Below, one piece after another: positions 9,529 to 19,194 of a stretch of DNA of 64,000 nucleotides. The stretch is from contig NZ_RBXA01000003.1 of NCBI RefSeq assembly GCF_003634755.1, forward strand, positions 496,001 through 560,000. The letters run 5' to 3'. Under the pieces are notes generated by a model, which searched no databases, was not told where the DNA came from, and worked only from the letters and a program-made list of their open reading frames with translations. Position 1 is the first letter of the stretch. Each line of letters begins with the position of its first letter. This DNA comes from Flavobacterium limicola (GTDB lineage: Bacteria; Bacteroidota; Bacteroidia; Flavobacteriales; Flavobacteriaceae). Made by a program: the position numbers and the translations under genes.

Positions 9529-9562
9529 TCCTGATTTGATATTTCACTATCCTGATTTGATA
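9529..9562 (+). promoter_or_regulatory. Perfect 13-bp direct repeat upstream of the MauE gene
   Basis: TCCTGATTTGATA occurs at 9529-9541 and again at 9550-9562, start-to-start distance 21 bp, ending 58 bases before the MauE start codon. It resembles the pair at 7990-8020 in both sequence and spacing and is the best candidate binding site for the AraC protein encoded just upstream. Confidence 0.6.
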
Positions 9563-9620
9563 ATACTTATGTTATTCTGTTTTTAGAATTTTACAGAACT
9601 AATAACAATCACTTCAGGAA

Positions 9621-11132
9621 ATGAAAGCTACGCAACACATAAAAAGGATTAGTATTGAAACGGTTTGCATACTGTATGTTCTGTTGTTTGACTATGCAGC
9701 TATTAGCAAACTACTAGATTTCGAAAACTTTCAAGTGCAGTTGGGACAATCGCCACTACTAAGTGCCTTTGCGAGTTGGGTTTCATGGGGTGTCCCAATC
9801 ATAGAAATTTTTATAGCCTTGACACTGCTAATTCCAAGATATCGGGTAATAGGGCTATTTGCAGCTTTTAGCCTAATGGTAATGTTTACTAGTTATATCA
9901 TTATTATTTTAAATTTCAGCTCTTTTGTTCCCTGTTCCTGTGGGGGTATTTTGGATAAGTTGGGTTGGACTGAACATCTAGTTTTTAATAGTGCGTTTGT
10001 CTTAATAGCACTAATAGGCATTCTGCTGTTAACATCTACCAAATTAGCCGACAATACAAGAAAACGCAACAGCATTTTTATTACAGTTCCAGCCTTATTG
10101 GTTACTAGTATTGCTGTTGTAGTTTTACTTTTTGTATTATCGGAAGATATTATTCATCATCGTAACAATTTTATTCGCCGTTTTCCTCATTATCCCGCAA
10201 CTGAAATACGACAAAAGGATCTTAAATACAATTCTTACTATTTTGCAGGAACCATTCCGGGAAAAATATATCTGGGTAATTATACAACACCATTCCAAAT
10301 TACAGTAGCGGACACTCTTTTAAAAACAATTAACAAGCATAATATTCAGCTTGATCGAGTCGATTTTTCTTTTCATAGTGCCGAAATACGTGTGCTTGAT
10401 TCCTCTTTCTACCTATTTGATGGAACCGTTCCCTGTATTTATAGAGGGAAAACAGCAAATTGGAAAGCAAAATTACAAGCACCTATAGCAATTAGATATA
10501 CACTGGCAGAGCCAGTAGATACTAACACAGTTGTTTTCCGTGCTTTTGCACCTAAAACTGGAGAAAATATCTTAGGACTATTTAAACTTGCAACAGAAAA
10601 TACTACAGATTTTAAACCGAAACTTTTAGAAAAACAGATTGATGGGATATTTGATACAGATGGTATGCTTAAATATGACAAAGTAAAACGTAGTGTCGTC
10701 TACCTATACAAGTACAGGAATCAGTTTATTTCAACTGACCAAAATCTTTCAGTTGTTAGTCGAGGTAAAACTATTGATACATTTAGCATAGCAAAAATTC
10801 AAGTAAAATACTTGCCTGCTTCTAAACAACGAAAAATGTCTACTCCTCCTTTTGTAGTTAATAAAACAATAGCTGTTCACAATAATCTGCTGTATGTGGC
10901 ATCTGCTTTACCTGGGAAATTTGAAGCAATAGAGCTATGGGACGCGGCAACTATAATTGATGTTTATGACCTTTCAAACAATAGCTATCTTTTTAGTTTT
11001 CCTATTTACAATGTAAAGAAAGAAAAAATGAAAAGCTTTATCGTTCAAGGCAATCTACTGTTCGCTATCGTAGGCACACATTTGGTACTTTACAAGTTGA
11101 ACCCCCTCTTTAAAAGCAATCTCAAAAAATAA
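9621..11132 (+). CDS. MauE/DoxX-type membrane protein with large C-terminal extracytoplasmic domain
   Basis: 503 residues. The first 145 form four transmembrane helices typical of the MauE (methylamine utilisation)/DoxX family of membrane redox proteins. They include YAAISKLLDFENF near the start and a cysteine pair in FVPCSCGGILDKLGW after the third helix, a position used in thiol-disulfide chemistry. A fifth helix (PALLVTSIAVVVLLFVL) follows, then some 310 residues without membrane segments, rich in beta strands and resembling a propeller-like domain that would lie outside the cytoplasmic membrane. A gene for a four-cysteine exported peptide follows 100 bases downstream, so assistance with disulfide formation in that peptide is a reasonable inference. 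No experimental function is known to me for this architecture. Confidence 0.75.
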   Translation: MKATQHIKRISIETVCILYVLLFDYAAISKLLDFENFQVQLGQSPLLSAFASWVSWGVPIIEIFIALTLLIPRYRVIGLFAAFSLMVMFTSYIIIILNFSSFVPCSCGGILDKLGWTEHLVFNSAFVLIALIGILLLTSTKLADNTRKRNSIFITVPALLVTSIAVVVLLFVLSEDIIHHRNNFIRRFPHYPATEIRQKDLKYNSYYFAGTIPGKIYLGNYTTPFQITVADTLLKTINKHNIQLDRVDFSFHSAEIRVLDSSFYLFDGTVPCIYRGKTANWKAKLQAPIAIRYTLAEPVDTNTVVFRAFAPKTGENILGLFKLATENTTDFKPKLLEKQIDGIFDTDGMLKYDKVKRSVVYLYKYRNQFISTDQNLSVVSRGKTIDTFSIAKIQVKYLPASKQRKMSTPPFVVNKTIAVHNNLLYVASALPGKFEAIELWDAATIIDVYDLSNNSYLFSFPIYNVKKEKMKSFIVQGNLLFAIVGTHLVLYKLNPLFKSNLKK

Positions 11133-11232
11133 AGACAGGAGTTATATCTGTCTAAAATTATACTGCGCAGTATCAGGGATACGATCGAAAACCTGTTAAC
11201 AGAGTAGATCATAAATTTTTAATTCTATAATT

Positions 11233-11508
11233 ATGAAAACAGAAATTTCAAAAATGATTTTGCCTATGGCAGTCATTGCAGTTGCCGTAGCTGGCGCATT
11301 CAGTTCAAATGCTATGAATAAAAATTCAAAAGTATTTGCTCCAAAGCAAGGTTACACACATACCAGTCCTTCATCGGCTTGTAATATTTCTAACACGTGT
11401 TCCGATATCGGTACAGACTTTTGTACTGTAGGAGTGGAAGAGGTAAGATTGTGGGGTAAAACTAATCCAGAGGCTACAACTTGTAACGTTCCACTTTACA
11501 AGCAATAG
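11233..11508 (+). CDS. DUF6520-family small exported Cys-containing peptide
   Basis: 91 residues. A signal peptide or membrane anchor (MILPMAVIAVAVAGAFSSNA) is followed by about 60 mature residues containing four cysteines (ACNISNTCSDIGTDFC and TTCNVPLYKQ). The length, the M-K-x-x-x-S-K-M-I-L-P-M opening and the C-terminal cysteine match DUF6520 proteins, which recur next to MauE-like genes in Flavobacteriia. It probably forms an operon with the MauE gene and is followed by a strong terminator. Function unknown; the four cysteines could form two disulfides with help of the MauE partner. Confidence 0.75.
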   Translation: MKTEISKMILPMAVIAVAVAGAFSSNAMNKNSKVFAPKQGYTHTSPSSACNISNTCSDIGTDFCTVGVEEVRLWGKTNPEATTCNVPLYKQ

Positions 11509-11549
11509 GTAAAAGGGAACAGTTCTAATCTTTGGAAATACCCGATGGC

Positions 11550-11588
11550 AATGCGGTTTCTTATAAATAGAAACCGCATTGCTTTTTT
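11550..11588. terminator. Terminator between the DUF6520 gene and the convergent S9 peptidase gene
   Basis: Perfect 12-bp stem AATGCGGTTTCT / AGAAACCGCATT with a 7-base loop, followed on the plus strand by GCTTTTTTTA. It ends the DUF6520 transcript 41 bases after its stop. The opposite strand has fewer T residues. Confidence 0.9.
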
Positions 11589-11611
11589 TAGGAATTAACA
11601 TCGGTTTATTT

Positions 11612-14245
11612 TCAATTAATTGGCAACTTTATATCGGCTAGCCCCTCCTTCTTTAAATAAGTGTCAAACCACCTTTCAATCTGTTGAGTTAAATGCTGTT
11701 GATTCATCCGCTCCGCTAATGCATGCCCTTCATTTGGATAGAGTAACATCGTGCATGGCTTTTGCAGTCTCCTTAACGCCATGTAAAAATGCACAGTTTG
11801 TAAGTAATGTATTTGTGGATCGGTGTCTCCTGACCAAGACAAAAGGGGCGTAGTCACATTTGCAGCATCAAGCACGGGTGAATTATCAAAATAGCCCTGT
11901 TTGTTTTGAAATAAGGAGGTTCCCATTCGGAACTGCTGTATTTCAAAACGAAAGTAATTCGCTTTGCCTGTTGCACCGTTAATATGCAAATAAAAACTAG
12001 TGAAATCAGATATGCCGGCCCCTGATACAGCCCCTGCAAATCTATTACTATGCGTAATGATGAAATTAGTCTCGTATCCACCAAAAGAATGACCGATAAG
12101 GCCTATATGGTCAGATGAAATAGACGCTTTCAAAAGCGCCGCATCGGTGGCTGCCAAAACGCAATCCAGTGCCGATTGTCCGGGCTGACCTTCTTGGTAA
12201 ACGATATCTGGATACAGTACAAAATAGCCCTGAGCCGTTAAATTACGGACATTAAATCCTACTCTGTTATGTAGAGAAGGATTTATATACCAGTGTAATT
12301 CTTGCGACTGTTTCTCATAAATATGAACTACCATTGGGTATTTTTTTTGCGGATCATAACCCGCAGGATAAAATAGTACCCCTTGCAAAGGGATGCCTGA
12401 ACTGTTAGTATAGGCGATGTTTTTCGCGGTACTCCACAAATATTTTTGTTGTTGGCTATTGCTTTGATGAACAAGAGTCGGTCGTGCCCGAGCATCTGAT
12501 TTAAAAACCAGTGCAGGGGAGTGCTCAAAAGTTTCTTCGCAATACACATAGGCGTTTCCTTTTTTGGAACTTATCAAATAACTAATTTGCTTTTCTTCGA
12601 ATGCGATTGATTGTAAACCGGTATTACGCTGCCACAGAGAGTAACCACTGGCTCTGTAATCGGTACTATGGACCTGCAAAAAGAGTTTTTCATCCAAATT
12701 GAAACAGGCACTGGTCAAACCGCTGTAATTGTAAGCACTGCGTTGTGCTTGCTCTTGCAGCGCTATTCTATAAACAAGATTGTTTTCCTTGCCACTAGTT
12801 AAACGAATGGCTTTACTACCATCGGGAGTAATTTTCCAAAGATCAAATTGGTCATATACCAGCAATGATTCGTCGTTTGCACTCCAGCCTACAAGTCCAA
12901 AAGGTTCAGCATCTTCTTGCACAACATAAGGGTGCTCTGAAAATACAGACCTGTTTTGGGTAATATTAATATGCTTGGCTTGGGCAATATTGTATACCCA
13001 CCAGTTTCCATCCTTAAAATAACTAAAATAGCCACCACCAGGGGAGGCAAGTATAGGATAATCTAAACTAGGATGCTTTTTCAGGAAAAGCTGCTTTTTA
13101 CCTGTATCCAGATTAAGTATCCACGAAGTTACATCACCATTGTCTTTGAATTGGGGGTGGTAGGCTCCATCATCAAATAAAAGGGCTACTTTTTTATTAC
13201 CATTGAGCATCATTGTCGATAGTAGAGTATCGGTTATTTGTATATAGCGATTGCTTTTTGGCCACCATAGTCCGTAAAAAGAGGTGTTTGTAATTTGCTT
13301 TCTTTCAGGATACAGCAGACGATCGGTAGTTTTCCAAACCATAGCAGTATCCGTTGCTGTTACAGCTGGATCGTTTTTACAGATTTTCATAAATACTCTT
13401 TCTCCATCATCCGATAAAACCACCGGAGGTAAATCAGTGGACAATTGCATTGCTTTAGGAAAGGTTACATGGCTGGAATTAAAAGACACTAATTTCTTTA
13501 GTGCTATACTATAGTGATAAAGTGTTGTTTTTAAGGGATTAGCTAAAGAAACGCTATAAAAACTCACAGCTTTACTATTTTTGCTCCACGCTATTTTTTC
13601 AAAGTTTTCTTCGAGGCGCTGTGCCATTTTTAATTGCGGGAATTGCTCCTGCATAAATACTAATTCCGCAACAGATCCTTTCGCGCTTTTTGTGATAATG
13701 CCCAGCATAGTCTGGTCGGTACTCCAAGCATAAGAAAGCACGCTATCGAAGCTTTTAAGTACTTGTCCATTATTTTTACAAATCACTATCTTTTGCTGTT
13801 TTTCGTCACGGATGCTAAGAATAAGATAATGGTTATCAGTGGTAAAAAGGAAGTCCGTAACATTGTCAAATTTAGTTAGCTGACTCGTTTTTAAATCGAC
13901 CAGTTCCAGAGTATTTGCAGCAGGAAAATAGGCGAAAAAATCATCTTTGCTAAATTTTCCATTTTTACCCTTCGGAAAAATATGGGTCTTTAAATTCCGG
14001 GTATTGCGCACAAATAAGGTGTCTTGATGCGATTCATAATTTACGCTATAGCTCACCCATTGGCCTTTATCTGAAAGCTGTTGTGACACCAGTTTTCCCC
14101 ACAACTGGTAATCAGCAGCAGTCAACGGCTTTTTCTCATTTGTCTGTCCTATGGAGAGGTTGGAAACCAAAAATAATAATAATGCAATCATTCGACAGCA
14201 ATACCGGTAAATGACCATCAACGTATATCTTTTTTTATTTCTCAT
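11612..14245 (-). CDS. S9-family (prolyl oligopeptidase-like) serine peptidase, exported
   Basis: 877 residues with an N-terminal signal peptide (MIALLLFLVSNLSIGQ; a start at 14191 would also give it). An N-terminal beta-propeller of about 600 residues is followed by an alpha/beta-hydrolase domain. The catalytic triad is visible: Ser720 in GHSFGGYE, Asp809 in SGDTDPQIHYLQ and His841 in PNEGHAL. Such enzymes cleave short peptides, here in the periplasm. The gene starts 11 bases after the SusD stop on the same strand, so it is the last gene of the SusC-SusD-peptidase operon. That arrangement suggests import of peptides by SusCD followed by cleavage. Confidence 0.9.
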   Translation of the reverse strand: MRNKKRYTLMVIYRYCCRMIALLLFLVSNLSIGQTNEKKPLTAADYQLWGKLVSQQLSDKGQWVSYSVNYESHQDTLFVRNTRNLKTHIFPKGKNGKFSKDDFFAYFPAANTLELVDLKTSQLTKFDNVTDFLFTTDNHYLILSIRDEKQQKIVICKNNGQVLKSFDSVLSYAWSTDQTMLGIITKSAKGSVAELVFMQEQFPQLKMAQRLEENFEKIAWSKNSKAVSFYSVSLANPLKTTLYHYSIALKKLVSFNSSHVTFPKAMQLSTDLPPVVLSDDGERVFMKICKNDPAVTATDTAMVWKTTDRLLYPERKQITNTSFYGLWWPKSNRYIQITDTLLSTMMLNGNKKVALLFDDGAYHPQFKDNGDVTSWILNLDTGKKQLFLKKHPSLDYPILASPGGGYFSYFKDGNWWVYNIAQAKHINITQNRSVFSEHPYVVQEDAEPFGLVGWSANDESLLVYDQFDLWKITPDGSKAIRLTSGKENNLVYRIALQEQAQRSAYNYSGLTSACFNLDEKLFLQVHSTDYRASGYSLWQRNTGLQSIAFEEKQISYLISSKKGNAYVYCEETFEHSPALVFKSDARARPTLVHQSNSQQQKYLWSTAKNIAYTNSSGIPLQGVLFYPAGYDPQKKYPMVVHIYEKQSQELHWYINPSLHNRVGFNVRNLTAQGYFVLYPDIVYQEGQPGQSALDCVLAATDAALLKASISSDHIGLIGHSFGGYETNFIITHSNRFAGAVSGAGISDFTSFYLHINGATGKANYFRFEIQQFRMGTSLFQNKQGYFDNSPVLDAANVTTPLLSWSGDTDPQIHYLQTVHFYMALRRLQKPCTMLLYPNEGHALAERMNQQHLTQQIERWFDTYLKKEGLADIKLPIN

Positions 14246-14256
14246 AATATCTTTTA

Positions 14257-15684
14257 TTAGTAGCCTGTGTTTTGGGGGGCAAGATTTGGGTTCAGCAGTA
14301 TTTCAGTTTCTGGAATAGGAAGCAATGCATCGGTCGAGTTCCAACCAATTTTACTTCCCAGAACTTCACTGAGTTTTTCATATCGTTTTAAATCAAAAAA
14401 ACGATGTCCGTGTTCGGTGAATAATTCTATGCGTCGCTCTTTTAAAATAGCATCTAAAATCTGCTGTTGTGAAGTAGCCTGGGTCGAATCGAGCCCCGCT
14501 CGATTTCGAATCACATTCAAATCTTCTTTCGCACCAATAAGGTCTCCAGCCCGTGCTCGTGCTTCGGCTCGAATGAGGTACTGTTCTTCAATTCGAAAAA
14601 TTACGGAATACTCCGAGGATACAGCGGTACTATTATTTTCCTTGTATTTATTAGCATGATACCAACTTGTTGTGCCATCAGATACTGCCTTGGTCCAGTA
14701 ATTTTTGCGCTGGTCCATTGGCTCAAAATCGGCCATAAGTGCATCACTTAAAGCCGTAAAAGGGGGTGGTCCTGCAGTAAATATAAAGAGGCCACCCTCT
14801 TCTGTGCTATTGCCATAATAGGCAGGCGAAAATTGCCATATTGTGCTGCGACTGCTATTCAAAAAAACAGAATTAAGATTGTCTTCAATAGCATAATCCG
14901 TGGTATTGTTAAGGACAGCGGAAGTGGCATTGGATGCCTCTGACCATAATCCGGCATACAAGTAGGTTCTTGCCAGTAAAGCCTGAGCTGCATAGCGATT
15001 GGGTCTGACTCGCTCTCCACTTGTGTCTTCTTGGGGAAGCAACGCAACAGCACGATTTAAGTCAGTAATTATCGATTCGTATACATCGGCTACAGCCATG
15101 CGACTTACAGCTCTATTTTGCCTATAATCTGTTGAGGTGATATAGGGAATATTTCCATATAAATTGACCAAATAGAAATGAACTAGAGCCCTTACAAAAA
15201 GGGCTTCTCCAGTCAGCCGTTGCCCTATTTCATTTGGTAAGTCACTGGAGACAGCAACTCCCTCTATTAACGCATTAGTAGTATAGATAACATGGTAACT
15301 GTTAGTCCACAATCCGGCAACAGCATCGTTGGATGCCAACAGACTGTTGGTGTAAAATCCAAAGGTTGAATTTTCAGTATCGCCATAAAAAGTGAGCTCG
15401 TCTGCATAATGCCCCAACTGATTCGACAATCCAAGGGGGGATCCAGTTAATAGTGTCGAACTACGCAATTGCGCATAAATAGCGACCATAGCTGCGTTAG
15501 CAGTAGCTGGACTTTCGAATAGGTCACCAGCGGCAAGCTGTGACGATGGTAGTTCAGTTTCTACAAAATTTTCGCAAGCTATAAGTGACAAGAATAAGGC
15601 TATAGAAAATACTAATGTAAGAGAACGCATCTGTTTTTCAGGTACCCTAATAAGAAGACTTTTTTTAGTAAATAGATTTTTCAT
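14257..15684 (-). CDS. SusD/RagB-family outer-membrane lipoprotein
   Basis: 475 residues. The lipobox is SLIAC with the lipidated Cys at residue 37. A start at 15630 (MRSLTLVFSIALFLSLIAC) would give a more usual signal peptide, so the annotated start may be 18 codons too long. SusD-like features include FVETELPSSQL after the lipobox, ELTFYGDTEN, the helical ALFVRALVHFYLVNLYGNIPY segment, RAEARARAGDLIGAKEDLNVIRNRAGL, and the C-terminal ILKERRIELFTEHGHRFFDL and LLPIPETEILLNPN. It binds substrate at the cell surface as the lid of its SusC partner, encoded 16 bases upstream. The substrate is probably peptide in view of the S9 peptidase that follows. Confidence 0.95.
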   Translation of the reverse strand: MKNLFTKKSLLIRVPEKQMRSLTLVFSIALFLSLIACENFVETELPSSQLAAGDLFESPATANAAMVAIYAQLRSSTLLTGSPLGLSNQLGHYADELTFYGDTENSTFGFYTNSLLASNDAVAGLWTNSYHVIYTTNALIEGVAVSSDLPNEIGQRLTGEALFVRALVHFYLVNLYGNIPYITSTDYRQNRAVSRMAVADVYESIITDLNRAVALLPQEDTSGERVRPNRYAAQALLARTYLYAGLWSEASNATSAVLNNTTDYAIEDNLNSVFLNSSRSTIWQFSPAYYGNSTEEGGLFIFTAGPPPFTALSDALMADFEPMDQRKNYWTKAVSDGTTSWYHANKYKENNSTAVSSEYSVIFRIEEQYLIRAEARARAGDLIGAKEDLNVIRNRAGLDSTQATSQQQILDAILKERRIELFTEHGHRFFDLKRYEKLSEVLGSKIGWNSTDALLPIPETEILLNPNLAPQNTGY

Positions 15685-15700
15685 TTCAGTGGATTTAAGG

Positions 15701-18700
15701 TTAAAAAATGAATTCGATGCCTGTAGTAATTATTTTCAAAGGAGGCAAAACTCCTCTTGTTTTAAATTCAGGGTCAGCTCCTCGATAGGAAGTCAGGGTA
15801 AGTACGTTTTGTGCCTGAATATTGAGTTTACACTCGACACCTTTTAACCAGCTAGGAGGGAGCTGATAACTCAAGGCCACATTCTTCAATCGAATGTAAG
15901 AAGCATCTGTAATCGTTGCATCACTATCCCTATATTTAGTATAAGCATTGGCAACTGCAGCATTAGCTCCAGTGCTGTATTGCTGAAAAGGACCTGTATC
16001 GCCCGGATTTTGCCATCGCGCCAGTACATCAGTAGTTTGGTTGTTTCGGCTTCCTGGCAAGCCAAGAGTTGAAGCTGAATTGTAATTCAGTTGTTTGACA
16101 AACTGGAATAGAAAATCGAGTTGTATCCCTTTATAGTGTAACTGGTTTTGGAGCCCTCCATAAAACTCAGGATTCAAGTCTATTAGGTACTGCTTATCGT
16201 CTTTTGCTGATAGTTGTCCATCCCCATTAAAATCTTCAAACTGATACAGTCCTGTTGCTGGGTCAAGTCCTGTAAAATGATATACTTTTACGATGTTTAA
16301 AGGAGATCCAATGACGTATTTGTTGGAGTAGGTGGAGCTTTCTAAATCAGGAAATCGCAACAGTTTATTATTCAAAATACTGATGTTGAAATTTGTACTC
16401 CATCCAAAATTCTTCTTTTGAAAATTTACGGTTCGCAAGGTCAATTCGATCCCGTCATTCTGTACGCTAGCATCAAGATTAGCTTGTATGCTGTTAAATC
16501 CTGTTGTACCAGGCAAGGGAATCCCCACTAACTGGCTTGATGAGGTATTGCGAAACCATCCAGCGGTCAGGAAAATACGGTCATTAAATAAGCCGAGTTC
16601 TGTTGCTATCTCAAATTTTTTATTGCTTTCCCATCCAAAATCAGGATTAAAAAGTCGTGCAGGTTCCAGCCCAACAACTCCTTGGTACGGATTTCCTGAT
16701 GAGCTGTAGGTATCTAAATACTGGTAATCCCCAATTTGGTCATTTCCTGTTGTGCCATAACTGGCACGTAGTTTTCCAAAACTTAAAAAAGAAGGACTAC
16801 CGTTGTCTATAAAGGATTTCGAAAAGAGCCAGGCAGCACCAACGGCACCAAAAGTGGCAAACTTATTACCTGGTCCAAAACGGCTTGAACCATCCCTTCT
16901 GCCCGTAACATTCACAAAATATTGGTCCTTCCAACTAAAATTGGCTCGTCCAAAAAAAGCTTGGTATTTGTATTCTGTAGAACCGCTACTCATGATACTA
17001 ACAGTGGAGGCTGATGCCAAATCATAAATTAAACTGTTGCTGGTAAATCCTTCACCCGACAAAACAAGCTGTTGACCAGTTAGCTGGTTAAAAGTACTTC
17101 CCACCAATACTGCGATCTTCCCTCGACCAATATCGGTATGCCAATTGAGTTGAGGCTCCACAATCCAAGATTGACGGGAAGTCGTAGTAGTAAAAATCGA
17201 CGAAAACGCACTGTCCAGCCCGTAAGCAGGATCATAAATGGTCGATGGAAAAGTACTACTCTCTGTATGTTTGAGGTCAGTAAAACCAAAACTAGATTTT
17301 AGTTCTAAATGGTAGGGCAAGGCATAGGATAAAATAGAATTGGCCACAAAATCATAGGTTTTGCTCAGCGATTTACCGTTTAGATTGCTCAAAGGGTTTT
17401 CCCAAGTACTGTTCTCCCAGTTCAGCTGCCCTGCAGTATCATATAGTGCTGGGGCATTCGGCGCTAGTTTTCTCGAAATAGTGGTAAGATCGGTAGAGGG
17501 CTGATTATTGTCTTGTACGGTATATCCAGACGAAAAAGTAATTCCAAACTTTTTATCAGTAGCTAGATGGTTGAGATTGATACGGACATTTCCTTTTTTA
17601 TATCCAAAATCACCAGGAAAAACAGTGGTTTCCTTCCCATAATTTCCATTGATGATAAACTGAGTTTGCTCATCACCACCCGAAACGGATGTTTGTAGGT
17701 TCGTGATAGTCGAACTCCCTCCTGTAAGCTCTTTTTGCCAATTGGTATTGCGGGTTTGATCCCAAGTACCATTGACTTCATATGCAGAAGCGGGATACTT
17801 CGTATAGCCATCATTGGCATACGCTTCTTTTCGCATCTGTACGTATTGATCTGTATTCATTAAATCCATAAAACGGGTTACTTTCCCAAAACCATGGGAG
17901 TAATGGGCAGTATAGGAGGTTTTGCCCGCCTTTCCTTTTTTAGTGGTAATGAGTACTACTCCATTGGCGCCGCGGGAACCATATATGGCGGTGGCATCGG
18001 CATCTTTGAGCACTTCTATGCTTTCAATATCCCCGGGATTCAAGTTATTCAACGGACTTGTTAAAGTGGGCATAATTGTAGCTGAGGCGTTAAATCCAAT
18101 AGGATCGCTGGCATAGGGGACACCATTTATAATATATAGCGGTCGGTTTCCATCCGGTCTAAGACTATTTTGTCCCCGTATCTGAATGTCAAATCCACCA
18201 CCAGGCACTCCAGTAGTTTGCGTAATGCTTACCCCAGCCATACGACCTTGCATGGCAGCCAATACGTTCGTTACAGGTTGTTTTTCAATAGTTGCGGCCG
18301 TAATACTGACAATGCTTCCGGTGCGTTCTTTTTCTTTGACGGAATAGTAACCAGCATTGACGCGGACTTCCTGCAAGGTGGTTATGTCTTCCTGCAATTG
18401 GATATTTATTATTTTGCGACCGCTTATGGACACTGTAATAGTTTTAAATCCCAAGAAAGCAACCACTAAAGTATCGTTAGGTGATGCTGTGAGCCTGTAT
18501 TGACCATTAAAGTCAGAGATAGTTCCAGTTGTAGCTTTTCCTTTTATGGAAATTGTCACGCCGGGTAAAGGATTAGTACCATCAGTGATGGTACCGCTTA
18601 TTTGGTTTTGTTGCTGTTGGTACTGATTTTGCCTCAGTATCTTGCTTGCCTGAGCAGGGGTGTAGCTGAGTGAGAACCCGATAATAATCAGGTACCAAAA

Positions 18701-18736
18701 AGCCAATCTCCCCTTGTAAAATGAAATTTTTTTCAT
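15701..18736 (-). CDS. SusC/RagA-family TonB-linked outer-membrane transporter
   Basis: 1011 residues. Signal peptide, then a carboxypeptidase-D regulatory-like domain (about 45-118: ISGTITDGTNPLPGVTISIK, DTLVVAFLGFKT), the SusC signature region VRVNAGYYSVKEKERTGSI, the plug domain (about 140-270, including PLYIINGVPY, IESIEVLKDADATAIYGSRG and NGVVLITTKKG) and a 22-strand barrel ending in IKIITTGIEFIF. No N-terminal STN signalling domain is present, so it is not a sigma-regulator transducer. It forms the pore below the SusD lid and depends on TonB. First gene of the SusC-SusD-S9 operon; a structured leader lies between its promoter region and the ATG. Confidence 0.95.
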   Translation of the reverse strand: MKKISFYKGRLAFWYLIIIGFSLSYTPAQASKILRQNQYQQQQNQISGTITDGTNPLPGVTISIKGKATTGTISDFNGQYRLTASPNDTLVVAFLGFKTITVSISGRKIINIQLQEDITTLQEVRVNAGYYSVKEKERTGSIVSITAATIEKQPVTNVLAAMQGRMAGVSITQTTGVPGGGFDIQIRGQNSLRPDGNRPLYIINGVPYASDPIGFNASATIMPTLTSPLNNLNPGDIESIEVLKDADATAIYGSRGANGVVLITTKKGKAGKTSYTAHYSHGFGKVTRFMDLMNTDQYVQMRKEAYANDGYTKYPASAYEVNGTWDQTRNTNWQKELTGGSSTITNLQTSVSGGDEQTQFIINGNYGKETTVFPGDFGYKKGNVRINLNHLATDKKFGITFSSGYTVQDNNQPSTDLTTISRKLAPNAPALYDTAGQLNWENSTWENPLSNLNGKSLSKTYDFVANSILSYALPYHLELKSSFGFTDLKHTESSTFPSTIYDPAYGLDSAFSSIFTTTTSRQSWIVEPQLNWHTDIGRGKIAVLVGSTFNQLTGQQLVLSGEGFTSNSLIYDLASASTVSIMSSGSTEYKYQAFFGRANFSWKDQYFVNVTGRRDGSSRFGPGNKFATFGAVGAAWLFSKSFIDNGSPSFLSFGKLRASYGTTGNDQIGDYQYLDTYSSSGNPYQGVVGLEPARLFNPDFGWESNKKFEIATELGLFNDRIFLTAGWFRNTSSSQLVGIPLPGTTGFNSIQANLDASVQNDGIELTLRTVNFQKKNFGWSTNFNISILNNKLLRFPDLESSTYSNKYVIGSPLNIVKVYHFTGLDPATGLYQFEDFNGDGQLSAKDDKQYLIDLNPEFYGGLQNQLHYKGIQLDFLFQFVKQLNYNSASTLGLPGSRNNQTTDVLARWQNPGDTGPFQQYSTGANAAVANAYTKYRDSDATITDASYIRLKNVALSYQLPPSWLKGVECKLNIQAQNVLTLTSYRGADPEFKTRGVLPPLKIITTGIEFIF

Positions 18737-18740
18737 AATA

Positions 18741-18825
18741 TTGGGTTAGTTAATTGAAACGTTAGTTTTGTTAGCGATGGTCCTCTATACTAGTTTGCTG
18801 ACGGGTTAGAGGGCCTTTTTTTTAT
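18741..18825 (-). promoter_or_regulatory. Structured leader of the SusC operon (copy 1)
   Basis: Upstream of the SusC ATG, on the minus strand, a GGCCCTCTA / TAGAGGACC hairpin is followed by AACTAACGTTTCAATT and the start codon region. The same block is present at 19602-19690 in front of a tiny ORF. On the plus strand the stem precedes a T run, but no plus-strand gene ends here, which favours a leader role. This could be an attenuator or mRNA-stabilising hairpin. Confidence 0.45.
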
Positions 18826-18944
18826 AAGTCTTAAAGTCATCAAGTCTTTAGGGATGGTATTTTATTCTGTCATAGTTGATCTTTTGTTAGTGGTTAGGAC
18901 TTAAACATTAATTTATTTTTATCCATGTTGAATTTTAATTGTTA

Positions 18945-19135
18945 TTCTGTTCTTTTTTGCATCGCCCAAAAAAGAACCAAAAAACGCTAGCCTGGACTGT
19001 TCGTCGACCCGCTATTTTATCAATTCTGAAATCCAACAAACTCGCTACGCTCAAACAGTGTTGGATTTTTTCAGAATTGCTAAAAACGGTTGCCCGGCTG
19101 CCACAGTCTAAGGGCGGTTTTAACGAGAGCGTATT
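18945..19135 (+). repeat. Intergenic repeat, copy 1 of an inverted pair
   Basis: The block opens with a hairpin GTTCTTTTTTG / CAAAAAAGAAC and contains AACTCGCTACGCTCAAACAG. The reverse complement of that 20-mer occurs exactly at about 19285 in copy 2. Short frames through the block are interrupted and I see no gene. Looks like a dispersed non-coding element of Bacteroidota. Confidence 0.6.
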
Positions 19136-19194
19136 TTGATGAAACGTATGTTCTATATTCTAACTTATTTCATATTTAATATTACTCATTACAT

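Noticed and set aside
11371..11601. Minus-strand ORF antisense to the DUF6520 gene
   Set aside because: Runs through the terminator hairpin and is the shadow of a clear signal-peptide gene.
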